From: Tachypleus tridentatus
Taxonomy: Eukaryota; Arthropoda; Merostomata; Xiphosura; Limulidae
Direction of reading: 5' to 3'
Assembly: GCF_004210375.1 (NCBI RefSeq)
Contig: NC_134825.1
Location: forward strand, 8,618,001 to 8,682,000
Length of the DNA stretch: 64,000 nucleotides
Under the pieces are notes generated by a model that made no database searches, was not told the origin of the DNA, and saw only the letters and a program-made list of their open reading frames with translations. Shown here piece by piece: positions 47,036 to 59,590 of this stretch. A program made the translations under genes and the position numbers. Every line of letters begins with the position of its first letter. Within the stretch, counting starts at the first letter, position 1.

Positions 47036-48225
47036 ACCATTACCTTACATGGAAACTACTGGTGAAATATTACATTCAACTTTTCATAAAGTGCTTTACT
47101 TATACTAGTTGTTTACATCACCTATACCATTACCTTACATGGAAACAACTGGTGAAATATTACATTCAACTTTTCATAAAGTACTTTACTTATACTAGTT
47201 GTTTACATCACCTATACCATTACCTTACATGGAAACTACTGGTGAAATATTACATTCAACTTTTCATAAAGTACTTTACTTATACTAGTTGTTTATATCA
47301 CCTATACCATTACCTTACATGGAAACAACTGGTGAAATATTACATTCAACTTTTCATAAAGTACTTTACTTATACTAGTTGTTTATATCACCTATACCAT
47401 TACCTTACATGGAAACAACTGGTGAAATATTACATTCAACTTTTCATAAAGTACTTTACTTATACTAGTTGTTTACATCACCTATACCATTACCTTACAT
47501 GGAAACAACTGGTGAAATATTACATTCAACTTTTCATAAAGTGCTTTACTTATACTAGTTGTTTACATCACCTATACCATTACCTTACATGGAACAACTG
47601 GTGAAATATTACATTCAACTTTTCATAAAGTGCTTTACTTATACTAGTTGTTTATATCACCTATACCATTACCTTACATGGAACAACTGGTGAAATATTA
47701 CATTCAACTTTTCATAAAGTACTTTACTTATACTAGTTGTTTATATCACCTATACCATTACCTTACATGGAAACTACTGGTGAAATATTACATTCAACTT
47801 TTCATAAAGTACTTTACTTATACTAGTTGTTTATATCACCTATACCATTACCTTACATGGAACAACTGGTGAAATATTACATTCAACTTTTCATAAAGTA
47901 CTTTACTTATACTAGTTGTTTATATCACCTATACCATTACCTTACATGGAAACAACTGGTGAAATATTACATTCAACTTTTCATAAAGTACTTTACTTAT
48001 ACTAGTTGTTTATATCACCTATACCATTACCTTACATGGAAACAACTGGTGAAATATTACATTCAACTTTTCATAAAGTGCTTTACTTATACTAGTTGTT
48101 TATATCACCTATACCATTACCTTACATGGAAACAACTGGTGAAATATTACATTCAACTTTTCATAAAGTGCTTTACTTAAACTAGTTGTTTGCATCACCT
48201 ATACCATTACCTCACATGGAAACTA
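47036..48225. repeat. 90-bp minisatellite, about 13 copies
   Basis: Unit GGTGAAATATTACATTCAAC TTTTCATAAAGTACTTTACT TATACTAGTTGTTTACATCA CCTATACCATTACCTTACAT GGAAACAACT, with 89-bp variants lacking one A. As 90 is a multiple of three, long plus-strand ORFs (up to 180 codons, repeating YIQLFIKYFTYTSC) appear and break at the 89-bp copies. They are not genes. Confidence 0.97.
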
Positions 48226-50691
48226 CTGCTTTGAACTATATATAGTATTGTTATATTTAATCAAAATATTATTCACCATATTTGCCGACTTTCATACCAT
48301 TACTGAACAACTATAACAGACCTCCTTCTAGAATTCATTTACAATACACAATGTGTGTGTGTGTACATAGAAAAAAAATTACCTAGTGAAAGACACTGTT
48401 GTTATCACTGAAACTGTTATTAAATCTGATAACAATACAGCACAAACATCAAAGCTACAAACAATCTAACTTTGTGATAATAAAAATTATACTGAAAAAT
48501 ACATAATTCTAAATTAGTTAGATAGCTTGTTTGTACGTGTCTATAAACCTTAAGTGAATTTAAAAAAGTGCCTCACTATGATCAAAATGGAAATGGAAAG
48601 TAGTTTTATTTCCAAATGTATCTATTACTCTATTTAATACATGTTTAAGTTTCTATTGCTGAACTGTGTCTAAACAATAATACCATAATATCTGAAAGTT
48701 GTTTGGAACTTAGTTAAAACACAAACTTTGTGACCTATTCTGAGCAAAACTGCTACATAATTAGTATAGAAAATGAAGTACACTATATACACCTGAGTGC
48801 TGGTAATTTTTTGTTTTCAAAGTCCAGTTTATTGTATAATACACTGATGGCCAAAAATACTTTCAATACACAACACAAGTTTTATGATCTGGTACCTGCT
48901 GAATGTGACCTGCCCAAACAGGGAAAAATTTCAGTTATGATAGCATTTCCCTCATATTTTAGAGAAAAATTTTCAACATCTTGTTAGTGTCCATTTTTAA
49001 ACAATGACAAATGTCATAGAAAACTTCAAACTGTATAGAAACATTAAATAAAACCCAGTATATTCAAGAGAGCCACAGTAACAACTGAAACTTGCCAGCA
49101 GAAAATAATGTACACAAAGCCAAAACAGTGATACAAAGCTAGAAAAAACATTTGTACTTGGAAATGTTTACATGTCTGATTATAATAAGTTTCTACATGT
49201 GAATATGCCAGAAGTAAATTATCAGTTTTATCCAAAGAATTACACACTATTTCTTCATAGTCACAAAAACATATTCTCAATAAATCACTAAGTGTACCAT
49301 TTTACAAATATTCAACAGTAATGAGCAGCAATGTTTTATTCACAGAGAACACAGTTAACAGAATCTTGACAAAAACATGCATGTAAAACAATTTTTGGTT
49401 TTATCCGTTCATTTCCCCAAAGGTTCTCAAGAAAGTGTTAAGTACACAGATTCATTAGGTGGAGGGTGGTCTCAGTGAGGGTGTGAAATGTTCTCTGTAC
49501 TGAGAAAGTTTTGTAAATCCACACATTTCTCTGAGTAGAATGATAAAGTAAAAATTTAAGTTTATTAATAAATAATACATATTAATTTGTTAAAAATTCA
49601 CAAAAATATTTTTAAATCTTTCATTTCCTTTCCCAAATGGTACGCACACACAAATACTTCTACCCCAGAAAGCTTCTAGCATGTCACTTAACATTTGTGT
49701 GACTCATAGTAAATATACCTGCTGGTTCTAAGTTAGAAAACAACATGTGATACTAGTTTACACAGTCTGTCATAATACAGACTTTCTTTCTGTAAACACT
49801 ACAGCACAGACCATCTTAATGAGCACAGTGTACTAAACAACAGTGCCCTGGTGAACATTACACTACAAACTATCTTAACACACTATACTATTGGCTGAGG
49901 AAGTAAACATTCAAAACTACAGACTGTCCAAGTGAGCACAAATAAATGGCTTTATTGTGCAGTTCACACACACCCCTTAATAGCCATTGGAATACCTCTG
50001 AATACAAAAATTAACCATTCTTGCTCAGTCTTGAACAAGTAGTTTGCCTTTTTTGTTGGCTGCCAAGACGTGTTTCTTCTTTCTTGTGGAGTCTCACTGT
50101 AACTTTTCTTGCACATGTTTTGTCACTTCAAATTGGCAATCAGAATTGTTTTTCTTTTTCTTAATATTTTACTCTGAAGTACATAATTGTTGTCAGAAAT
50201 GTTAATCCTACCTTACTGTCCTCTCAAAATAAACAGAAAACCAATCTATTTTTGCAACATTTCATCAACTCAACTTGTCTGTTGTATCAGTAAGGTTAGT
50301 TTTGTTGATCTGTAGACACAACAATATTTGATGGGTTTTTATTTTCATACCAAAACAGCACCATACCTCCCGATAAAGTATACATGCATTTTTCAGACAT
50401 CATTTTCCCTTAAATCACGACCAAACATCTGGCCCATCTTCTGTGGAAAAAATTAAACTACAAAGTTTTTTAGAGAAATTAAACCTTAATACACTGATTC
50501 CACATCCTGACCTGCTATTATAGTGGCTGAAAGGTGCAAACAGACAAACTTAGATTTACACACACACACATGTAATGCTCTCACACAGTCTTGCCTCAGT
50601 CATTACTTCAGAGTGAATCACATCGTTTAGAGTACTTCCAATTGTTAATGAATCATAGCTAGACTGTAAAGAAGGCATTTGAATGCTTTAC
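48226..50691. other. Unassigned sequence
   Basis: AT-rich; a (GT)n tract at 48353-48363 and a (CA)n tract at 50560-50570. Short ORFs on both strands (48730-48987 plus, 49044-49280 minus) show no domain. Confidence 0.4.
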
Positions 50692-50823
50692 TTATTGTGA
50701 AGAGTCGTTGGACAAATGGAAGCCAGCCAATGACAGTAGTGTTGTAAACTGGCCTCAAGCATCCACGTATTATTAGCAGAATGTGGAACTGTTTCCAAAC
50801 CAAACATGCCATTGTTCTCACAC
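50692..50823 (-). CDS. Candidate internal exon, low confidence
   Basis: Bounded on the minus strand by GTCGTTTACAG and CACAATAA|GTAAAG. In one frame its 132 nt give 43 codons: CENNGMFGLETVPHSANNTW then MLEASLQHYCHWLASICPTT. Another frame is also open. Its phases (one base in, two bases out) fit both the exon at 62911-63125 upstream and the DNAJC7 exon at 45739 downstream. No family recognised; a chance ORF cannot be excluded. Confidence 0.25.
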
Positions 50824-51968
50824 CTGTAAACGACAGATACTGATCCACAATAGAGAAAGACAACCACTTTATAAGGATGGTCTTAATGCCTGGTAACTAA
50901 TGAAATATATTCCACTTAGAATAAAGTATACAATAACTTTCTGCAATAACACAGTCAGCATATCCAACAAAGTAGCATTCTGTTCAAAGAATGATCATAT
51001 CCTTGATGACGAGAAACTCACATGGAATAAAAATGTATCTCAGAATAGCTGGTAATGGTATTACAACTTTCATTAAAATAAAGTAGGGAACAACCTTTTC
51101 AACATTCCTAGATCATCTTCATGTCTCATCCTGCAATCTAGGATTATACACAGAAAAAATCTGCATATAGATTAACTTCATCTTCATATATGGATGTGAC
51201 ACATGTTGGAAATGGTTGTATAGTGTTAGCAGTACACAGATACCTCTGCAAAGTTACCAAAATATCCAAGGCAAAGATGCTTAACCTTCAGATACTTTAC
51301 TTGCTCCTGAATTCTGGGATAGGAGACAAACAAAATTGCTTCATATTAAACAAAGTTTAAAATATTTATTATAGATGGCACATTCATATTAATAAACAAA
51401 GCAATGACTTTGATAAAGACATTTGGCTAATGAAGCTCTGTAAACTGAGTCTGTTGTGTTTAAATAAATTTTCTCCATTAGAGACAAGCGGTAATAAGGA
51501 TAAAAATGTCACACTATATACGTGTTATATTAATCAAATTTTTTTATAACCTAAATTATACAAAATATAACAAATTTCTACCCAGCCTCAAAATGAGTAG
51601 ATATAGTAAAATAAGGCTTAAGAAATGTTCACTTCACCATGGTTCAATTATGAACTAACAATCTTGATATTTAGTATAAAATTAAAGATGATCATCTGAT
51701 TTAACAATATTTACTGACAGTTCCCTCACCCCAAAATGTGTACATGCAAGGCCACACAGCAAATTGTCAGGAATCACACATAAAAACAACAGACCACTTA
51801 TAAATAGCCAATAACAGTTTTGGGTAGAAGACACAGATGTACAGCTTCATCATTACTTTGCACAGATGTAAAACTGTACATCAACAACCATTCAGAAAAG
51901 TGTTGTTCATCACTTCCAAAGGAACGTCTTTTAAAATTTATGGAGATCAAAGCTGTTTATAAACAGAA
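50824..51968. other. Unassigned sequence
   Basis: AT-rich, no feature recognised. Confidence 0.4.
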
Positions 51969-52198
51969 AATTAGTGCTCAGTGGAGTGTGTAATCCACCC
52001 AGTAAAAAGAAAATTAGAATACTATTTGAAGAATTTCAATCTCATCAAATGGTGGGATCTCTTGAGAGCCGGGTTACATTAAATTATACAGACACTAAAG
52101 ATGCTTCTGAAGAACAGATTGAGAATAATTCTAAATCTTGTCAACAGGCTACCTGTTTTTCTTGGATAAACACTCCACATTTAACCACAAAAATGTAA
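51969..52198 (+). CDS. Candidate terminal exon or chance ORF, plus strand
   Basis: Follows TTTATAAACAG (acceptor-like). The open frame reads KLVLSGVCNPPSKKKIRILF, then EEFQSHQMVGSLESRVTLNY and ends TPHLTTKM before TAA. Balanced amino-acid use suggests it may be or may have been coding, but no upstream plus-strand exon was seen and no family is recognised. Confidence 0.2.
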
Positions 52199-52900
52199 AA
52201 CCACATCTACCACACATTCACTCATGAGCTTACATTTAATGACCAATCACTTATTTTTATCATTTGCATTTCAGATTATATAACTGATCAGTATAAAAAT
52301 TAAAGGAGTGAAAGATGAATTAATTAATGTAACAATGCAAATATTGTTCATATTTATGACAATACCTTCCTTGAACAATTTATAGTTTCAATAAACTTAT
52401 TTTCATGCAAAATATAAGTTATCTATACAAGTAGAATAGTTACTTCCCATTATTACTTGTTTAAATACCTGATTATTAAAAACATGTAATTATTATGATT
52501 ACAGAAAATTTATATATCCTTTATTTTTAGGGGTTAAATTTGTCTTAAAGCAATATACAAGGATTACAGTCATATTCTATTAATGTATTCATAACTAAAA
52601 TTAAATCTTTCAAAAAAAATTTTGTAAATAAAATGGTAAAAACAAATATTTGAACAGTTAACTTTTCCACAGTTATTTAAGTGTCTTAAAATAGGTTGAT
52701 TAAATAACAGGTTCATCATTACTGCTTATAATATTTTTAATTCCTCAAAATAGAATAAGAAACTCATTTAACAAAGTGGTTGGTTGCTTAATAACTGTTC
52801 TCACTGAGCTGTAAATAAATCTTACAAGAGGTTTACCCAACTTAAGTATAACATAAAAGCAAGGTATTTCCTTGCTGTTAATATACCTATTAATCAACTG
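52199..52900. other. Unassigned AT-rich sequence
   Basis: Nothing recognised. Confidence 0.5.
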
Positions 52901-55900
52901 CCAGGATTTCATCTTTGCCCATCTAACTATTAGTCTTTTATACCCCACTGAAAAGCCCTTGACATCAACTGTCCAGATAGAAAGGATCTATTGTCAAGGC
53001 CAAAATATAAGGTATAGAAGAACAACTTGCCAGCAGTTGGGTGATCCAATTTCAGTTGCAAAATGAGATTCAAGACCTATCAGGAGAATCTGCTTGAATT
53101 GAGACAGTGGACCTGCTACCATGGGCATCATCTATGCAACATGGAAATCTAGAAAGGTGATTAATCCTGAGAAAGGGGTTTAAAATTTTAAAAAAGGAGC
53201 CCTAGACCACACACCTTTTTGATAAAAAACATAAGACACCACCATGTAAGAATCAGAGTAGTGTCTGACAATTTACCCATTAAGAATTCCAGGCCATGAT
53301 GCCTGCCTGTTGAAGAGCAAAAATGATAAAAGCATTGTGTATGGAATCCTTTTGTTGTTGCTTGCACAGACTCTGGAATTCCTGACTGTTGCTATACATA
53401 CCCAAGCAGTGAAACAGGGATTAGTGAAGAAAATGAAACTCTGGGTGACACAACAGTAGAGGGCAAATCATAGTAGTGTCCCTACTTAACAATCCCTCAA
53501 GATCAAAGAATGATCCTGACTAAAGAAAATGGAGAACCAAGAAATAGATGTGTACAAATGGTCACAAAAAGACCAATAAAATTAATGATTGTGTTCTTGT
53601 CCCAAAGGCATGAAGGATTCAAGTGGTACTCAGATTCTCAGAAAATAAAAGAACCATCCATGCAGTGGAAAAGGCAAGTATGAGTATGGCATCATATTCA
53701 AAAGCACTGAGCAAAATGGGAGAACAACTGATACTGACTAAGATATGAGATGAAAAATGCAAAATTGCCAGACTGATGCCATATAGAGTTGGAGAAAGAA
53801 CAGAAAGGTAAGTATGCCTGAGTTGATTCTGAAAGCAGAATCAGGATTTAATGGTCTAACAACTGACAAGATGTTGCCAGCAAAAACCAGTCATCTGCAG
53901 AAAGGTATGTGTATAATACAATGAAATGAGGTAGATAAGAAAACTTTTATGATACAGCACAATCCATGTTAAGCCTATGCATCTCCTAAAGAAAAAAAAC
54001 ATTAAACTGCAGTATCTGACCCTTATGCACCACAAATTCTGACAGAGGTAGAACTCCACTGCTAAGGCAAAATGCAGAAAGAAGCTGACTACAAACAAAA
54101 TGGACATCTACAATCTCTGTAAAAAGACAAGCAAACTGAAGAATGAGTAACTTGTAGAACCTAAACAATGATATAGACAAAGAAGATCGAGAACTGGACA
54201 CCAATCTCCTGTCTTAATGAGCCCAACAACTAACAGGAATAAAAATGATAAAGAACTAGCCCAACTCTTCACCATCCCCAGACCTACCAGATTCATCTTT
54301 CCTCTACTGAATAGTCTTTACATGAAAGACTTCAGCTGGAAGAAGTGAGGCACCTTAGTTATAGTTTTGTATATTGTATACTCAACTGAACAGACTCAGG
54401 CTGTATGAAAAAAAAGGCACAAGTCGTGTGAGTTATGTTCTCAAAGGGTGACTCACACTATACTGCCAGTGTCACCACTCTCCAACTTCTTGCCATGTTG
54501 TGCTGAGCCCAACTGGTAAGAAATTTCCATGGTCCACCATCCCAGTGGCTAGGAACTATTAAGTGACAAGGATCTCTCATATTCCATTTGATAAATGGAG
54601 GAAATTTGCATTGGGGGGACTTTGAGAAGTGCCCCAATCCTAATAAACCTTCAAGTGGAAAGTCTTTTACTGGAAAAAGTGCAATGAATAGCCACAAAAC
54701 CCTAATTTTAAAATGCAACAAGTATGTAATTAGACAATTACATAAATATGTCCACGATGAAAACACATACCTCAAGTAATCTTGAAGAACACCTCATCTT
54801 ACAGCAGACACTAGTGTAGTCAGGGTAGATAGAATGAAATGTTCCTGTTATCATGGCTTGATGCTGATTTTGGGTAAGTATGCCATAGAAAACAATATAA
54901 ACTGCCTAGTATGAAACTATAAACTCAAAAAAATAAAGAGAAATAGTACATATTCATCTCAAAGATGGTAGAGTTACTGAAGAATTGTGACTTGTGGCAG
55001 TTAGAAAATATCAAGAAATTGAACAGCTTAAAGGCATAAAGAAGGAATCAGATGTGTGGAATCATTCATTCACATCTGCCTAAAGAGTCTTTTCTAGGGT
55101 TAGCAAAGAATATACGAGATAATGAAAAAAGTAACAGATCAAATGCAAAGACATGGGATGGTTTATGAGCATCCACATCCTGAGACAAACATACCAACTG
55201 CAGGAGTCATTGGTCCAATCCAGTAAAAGTAAAAAAAAAAAAGAGAGGTCCTTAGAAAAAAAAAAAGGGATCCCATGGTATGAGCAGACGAAGGCAGTAG
55301 TTCTAAAAGGGAAAGTTCCTTGATAAGGTGCACTAAACAGCCTAAACAGGACAATGGAGCTGATTTGGGTTTGAACAGTCAAAATTGTGAGACAGAAGGA
55401 AGGGAGATAAGCGAACAGAATGGTTAACCTCTCAGGTGATTGAATTCTTAGGAAGGAAAGATCAGTATGAAGAGAGTAGACAAGTGTAGAGGGAGAGAGT
55501 AGTGGAAGTATACATAAACATCCAAAGTATGGCTATTGCAGGCAAGCAAAAAGGAGGAAACAAGGAGCAAGAAGTTGACACGTCATATGGGATAAGCATG
55601 AGATCATGCAAAATTCCATTAAGGTCTCAGTCAGACACAGAAGTTGGTTGAGGATAAAGGAGAACAAAGAAGAAAAACAAAGTAAAAAAGACAAGGAAGG
55701 AGACATCTTGTGGTACCAGGAAAAGCAAAATACTACAGATAAGACCTTCAAATAGGCAGAGGCTATCAAATTACACAGAAAGCTGTTCAAGTATGATGGT
55801 CAGGTAAGAAAAATGGGCAGAAAGACCAATAACAAAAGATCTGACAGAGTCATTTCTAGACAAAGACAGTGAAAGGGCAATAGGAATGCCACACAACAGG

Positions 55901-56500
55901 AAAATCTGACCTGACTGGAGAGAGAGAGAATGAGAGCAAATCCCATGCACAAAGATGGAGGGAAAAATGACTGTCAGCAGAAAATGAGACCAACAATAGA
56001 AGAAGAGATGGATACCCACAGAATTTTCTGTGTCTGAAAGTTGCTGACCAGAAGAGCAATGAACTGGATTTTTGGTAGAGGGAAGACAAGAAAGAGAGGA
56101 AGGCCTGGAATTTGGGAAAGAAAGGTTTGGAGTAAACTGATCCAAATGGGAAATAGGGGTAAAAGGCAAGGTTGAGAAAGAGGATAAAAAATGTGGGAAG
56201 ATAACATGAACAAAGTAGCCTATAATGTCACTCTAGATCACCATAAATAAAAGAACACCAATGAAAAGATCCAGCACAGAAGGAGAACCAAAAAATAACT
56301 TGTAGAAGGAAGTAATGGGAAACATAACCCATCCCTACAGCAGGGTAACAAAATTAGGAAAAAATAGAAATGGAACAAGCCAAGTCAGTAAAGAGAAGGG
56401 AAAAAACATTTACAAAAACTCATCAGAAGCATGAAGAATCACCTCAGATATAAGATGGAATTAGAAGAGGGAGTATAGAAAGTTCTATCCTCCCTGGAAA
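52900..56500 (-). mobile_element. Large non-coding repeat-like region, possibly a second DIRS-related remnant
   Basis: Differs from its AT-rich flanks: purine-rich on the plus strand, with stacked overlapping minus-strand ORFs in several frames (53856-54775, 55080-55382, 55533-56213) that are Leu/Ser/Phe-rich. At about 54535-54550 it has CCACCATCCCAGTGGCTAGG, similar to CTACCATCCCAGTGATT in the non-coding end of the DIRS copy at about 39907. No RT, RNase H or recombinase motif was found here, so the DIRS link rests on that short match. Confidence 0.4.
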
Positions 56501-56572
56501 GGTTTGTTATTCTAACAGACACATTTCAACTAATAAGCCACTTTAGCTTTACAATACTTTAAATCAATCAAT

Positions 56573-56965
56573 CTTTTTGGAAACAAGTCACACAGAATCA
56601 CTCTCACTCAGTCTGCTCCTCTCTGTTCCACTCTTTTTGGAAACAAGTCACACAGAATCACTCTCACTCAGTCTGCTCCTCTCTGTTCCACTCTTTTTGG
56701 AAACAAGTCACACAGAATCACTCTCACTCAGTCTGTTCCTCTCTGTTCCACTCTTTTTGGAAACAAGTCACACAGAATCACTCTCACTCAGTCTGCTCCT
56801 CACACAGAATCACTCTCACTCAGTCTGCTCCTCACACAGAATCACTCTCACTCAGTCTGCTCCTCACACAGAATCACTCTCACTCAGTCTGCTCCTCACA
56901 CAGAATCACTCTCACTCAGTCTGCTCCTCACACAGAATCACTCTCACTCAGTCTGTTCCACTCCT
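56573..56965. repeat. Composite 60-bp and 32-bp minisatellite
   Basis: First three to four 60-bp units (CTTTTTGGAAACAAGTCACA, CAGAATCACTCTCACTCAGT, CTGCTCCTCTCTGTTCCACT). Then about six shorter 32-bp units made only of CACACAGAATCACTCTCACT CAGTCTGCTCCT. The small unit is an internal part of the large one that was amplified separately. The 132-codon ORF (repeating ESLSLSLLL) is a by-product. Confidence 0.95.
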
Positions 56966-57945
56966 CGTTAACTGATACCAACACCACAGCTACCAGTTAA
57001 CGATCTCTTCAAGGATTTCTTGGCAGCTTCAGATCTTACCATGCCTCTCAACAAAATACTCAGCATGTTTAAACCAAACTAAGTCCTGTGACTTATTCCA
57101 CATCCATCTGGCTTAAACATTTTCACCACAAGGAAAAAAAAAAAATTGATCATCCTGGTTTGTCTTTCAGGCCCAGGATTTTATTTGAGTATTAAACAAT
57201 CTTAAAATCTATATTACTATCATGGATTGGACTGGAATACAGGGTAGTGGAGAGCAAATGATGAAAAGACAAAAATGGGGAACCAGAAAACAAAACAGAA
57301 GGTTAGGAACACAACTGCCTATCTTGACAAATAGATGTCAAGGGCAGGGAACCAAGAAAGGAATAGAAGAAAATCTACAAGTTAGAAAAATGGAGACACA
57401 AATGTGAAGTGGATGAGATTTAGAATGCAAGGAGAATTATTAGAAAAACAGAAATTCTAATAAGAAGTAAAGAACACAAGTAAATAATAAGAAAAAGAAA
57501 TAGGAATGTTAAGGTTATTTCTGAAAAGACAAGGTACAACTCAAAACATATCAGGTTAAAGCTGTAGTCCAATAGATCATTTCCAACTGAAGATAAAATA
57601 TTTGGCCTAAGAGATGTTAAATACAAGTTAAAATATTCCTGACAGTTAATAAGCCTTCAGAAACCACAGTAGAAATAAGGCCCATGTGTGAACAGAGTTA
57701 TCCACAAAGAACTAAACTTTGTTAGTTGAGAATACAAAATAAAAATTTAAAGCTTTTGAAACAAAAGCCAAAGTAACAACTCAAAACTTCATAAACAATG
57801 TGACTCTCAACATACTGATCTCAAGTACTAATAAAAAGAATGAAATTACCAAGAGTGTAAGTGCACATACATGAATGTTGACCTCTTACTGGTAAAGGGC
57901 TTTTGTCATCACACACCACCATTGTCTACATTCAATTGATTGAAT
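56966..57945. other. Unassigned sequence
   Basis: Contains TTGTTAACTGATACCAAC... flank of the array and a purine-rich stretch at 57220-57500. No gene recognised. Confidence 0.4.
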
Positions 57946-58063
57946 GATTTAGTGTTTTTTGGCACAAAGCAACTCAGCTATCTGCACCAAATGTCCGATA
58001 AAAAGGTAAAACAAATTAAATGTAGTAAAATATATAAAAGGAAATGAAGGTAAAACAAAACAT

Positions 58064-58264
58064 TTATATGCAAAAACGGCTCGTTTGGGCTGAGAAAACA
58101 CTTTACATAGAAGAGCGAACAACGTTTGACCTTCTTCGGTCATCGTCAGGTTCACAAAGAAAGAGGTAACTGACCGGAAGCTGACCATATAAATAATGTT
58201 GACACCTAGTCAACAATGTTCAGCTTCCGGTCAGAGAACCTGACGATGACCGAAGAAGGTCAGA
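58064..58264. mobile_element. Penelope-like LTR foldback with two hammerhead-like cores
   Basis: Two inverted copies sharing GACCGGAAGCTGA(A)C and CTGACGATGACCGAAGAAGG. Minus copy: CTGACGA (58149-58143), stem GACC (58141-58138), loop GAAGAA, GGTC (58131-58128), then AAAC. Plus copy: CTGACGA (58240-58246), GACC (58248-58251), GAAGAA, GGTC (58258-58261), then AGAG. This is the hammerhead layout (CUGANGA, stem II, GAAA). The minus copy lacks one G of the GAAAC block and the plus copy lost the block, so both are probably inactive. Confidence 0.7.
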
Positions 58265-59039
58265 GTAAGAGAAGTTGTAAAATTTCTCAACAAGGGGTTT
58301 CGTCATCACTGATTAAAACACTTTCTCTAGCAAAAAGAGAGAAAGCAGAGTGGTAATGATCATAACCTGCCAGGTAGACTAACAGGTAAGTTCAAGAACC
58401 ACCATCAGTCACCTGAAGTTGGTCTTTCCAGTCCTGGTTCCGGGTTATGTGTCATAGCAGCCATTATCAAAATGTAAAATAATAGAAGTTTTAAAAGACA
58501 TATAGGAAAATCGTAATAATGAGTAGCCAAATGTCCAGTAAAAAGGTAAAAGTAAAGTAAATGTAGTAAAATTTGTAAACGTAAACTAAGGTAAAAACAA
58601 ATCAGCAATTAAAAACAGAAAATTGCATAAAACCGATGATGACATCCAGTCTATAAAGTTGTAAAGGACTTCTTGTAGCAGAATGGTAATGATCATAACT
58701 AGCCAGGAAGACTAACAGGTAAGTACCAAAACCACCGTCAGTCACCTGAAGTTGGTCTTTCCAGTCCTGGTTCTAGGTTATGTGTCATTATGGCCAGTAC
58801 CAGAATATAATGCAATAAAAGTGTTAAAAGACATGCAGCAAAATTGTAATAACAACTCGCCAGGACGACAAACTGGTAGTTCAAACAGCAGCGTAAGTCA
58901 CCTGAAGTTGGCCTTTCCAGTCCTGGTGTCGAGTTATTTAATGTTCTGGCCATTTTCCAATTTCAAATTGAACTAGAGAGATGGAAACTTTGAAAATGGA
59001 ACCACAATTAAAAAGGTGTAATGAATAAATATCCAACAC

Positions 59040-59590
59040 TTAAATGACATTAAAAAGATTAATGGCCATTAAAAAACTAAAAACTTTATCAAGGTGGACA
59101 GTGTCACCATCACCAATAACACTGTCCAATGTTACAGACAAACCCTGGGACAGAACATGTTTAAAATAGTGCCGTCGTTGAGAATCGTAATGATGGCAAG
59201 AAAGTAAAATGTGGCTTATTGAGATCAGAGTGATACACAGACTACACACTGGTGCATCAGCTTCAGATAAAAGAAAACGATGAGTTAAAACACTATGACC
59301 AATGCGTAGTCTAGTTAGAACAACTTCCTCCTTCCAAACCTTATAGAAGCTAGATGGCCAAAGCCCAATATAGGGTTTTATTGGAAAAAACTTGTTGTCG
59401 CGTTGCTCACTCCAAGTGGACTGCCAGCTGGCACGGAGCTGAGCCTTGAATACAGGACCATAGTCCATGTACGGAATAGGCACAGTGGTGATAGTGCCTG
59501 AGCAAATAGATTAAGCTGCAGTGTCTGCAAGTTTGTTCCCGCGAATACCAACATGGCCTGGTATCCAGAAAAACTGGAGTCTACATTCAA
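59040..59590 (-). pseudogene. LINE ORF2 C-terminus (RNase H remnant and tail), broken
   Basis: Frame 1 (59590-59510) reads RLQFFWIPGHVGIRGNKLAD TAA then a stop: the WIPGHVGI.GNE.AD motif of LINE-encoded RNase H. After a frame change, 59483-59040 reads IPYMDYGPVFKAQLRASWQS, LTRLRIGHSVLTHRFLLSEA, DAPVCSLC and ISHILLSCHHYDSQRRHYF. The R.R.GHS.LTH..LL and C..C...S..H.L..C signatures are typical of the C-terminal zinc-knuckle-like end of Jockey-clade ORF2. A stop and frameshift make it non-functional. Confidence 0.85.

Noticed and set aside
47062..48180. Long plus-strand ORFs repeating YIQLFIKYFTYTSC
   Set aside because: Product of a 90-bp tandem unit; broken wherever an 89-bp unit occurs.
48730..48987. 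85-codon plus-strand ORF
   Set aside because: No domain, no splice or promoter context; AT-rich chance ORF is the simpler explanation.
53856..54204. Overlapping Phe/Leu/Ser-rich minus-strand ORFs as membrane proteins
   Set aside because: They appear in several frames at once over a purine-rich plus strand, which produces hydrophobic reverse translations without selection.
56577..56975. 132-codon ORF rich in ESLSLSLLL
   Set aside because: Translation of the 60/32-bp minisatellite.
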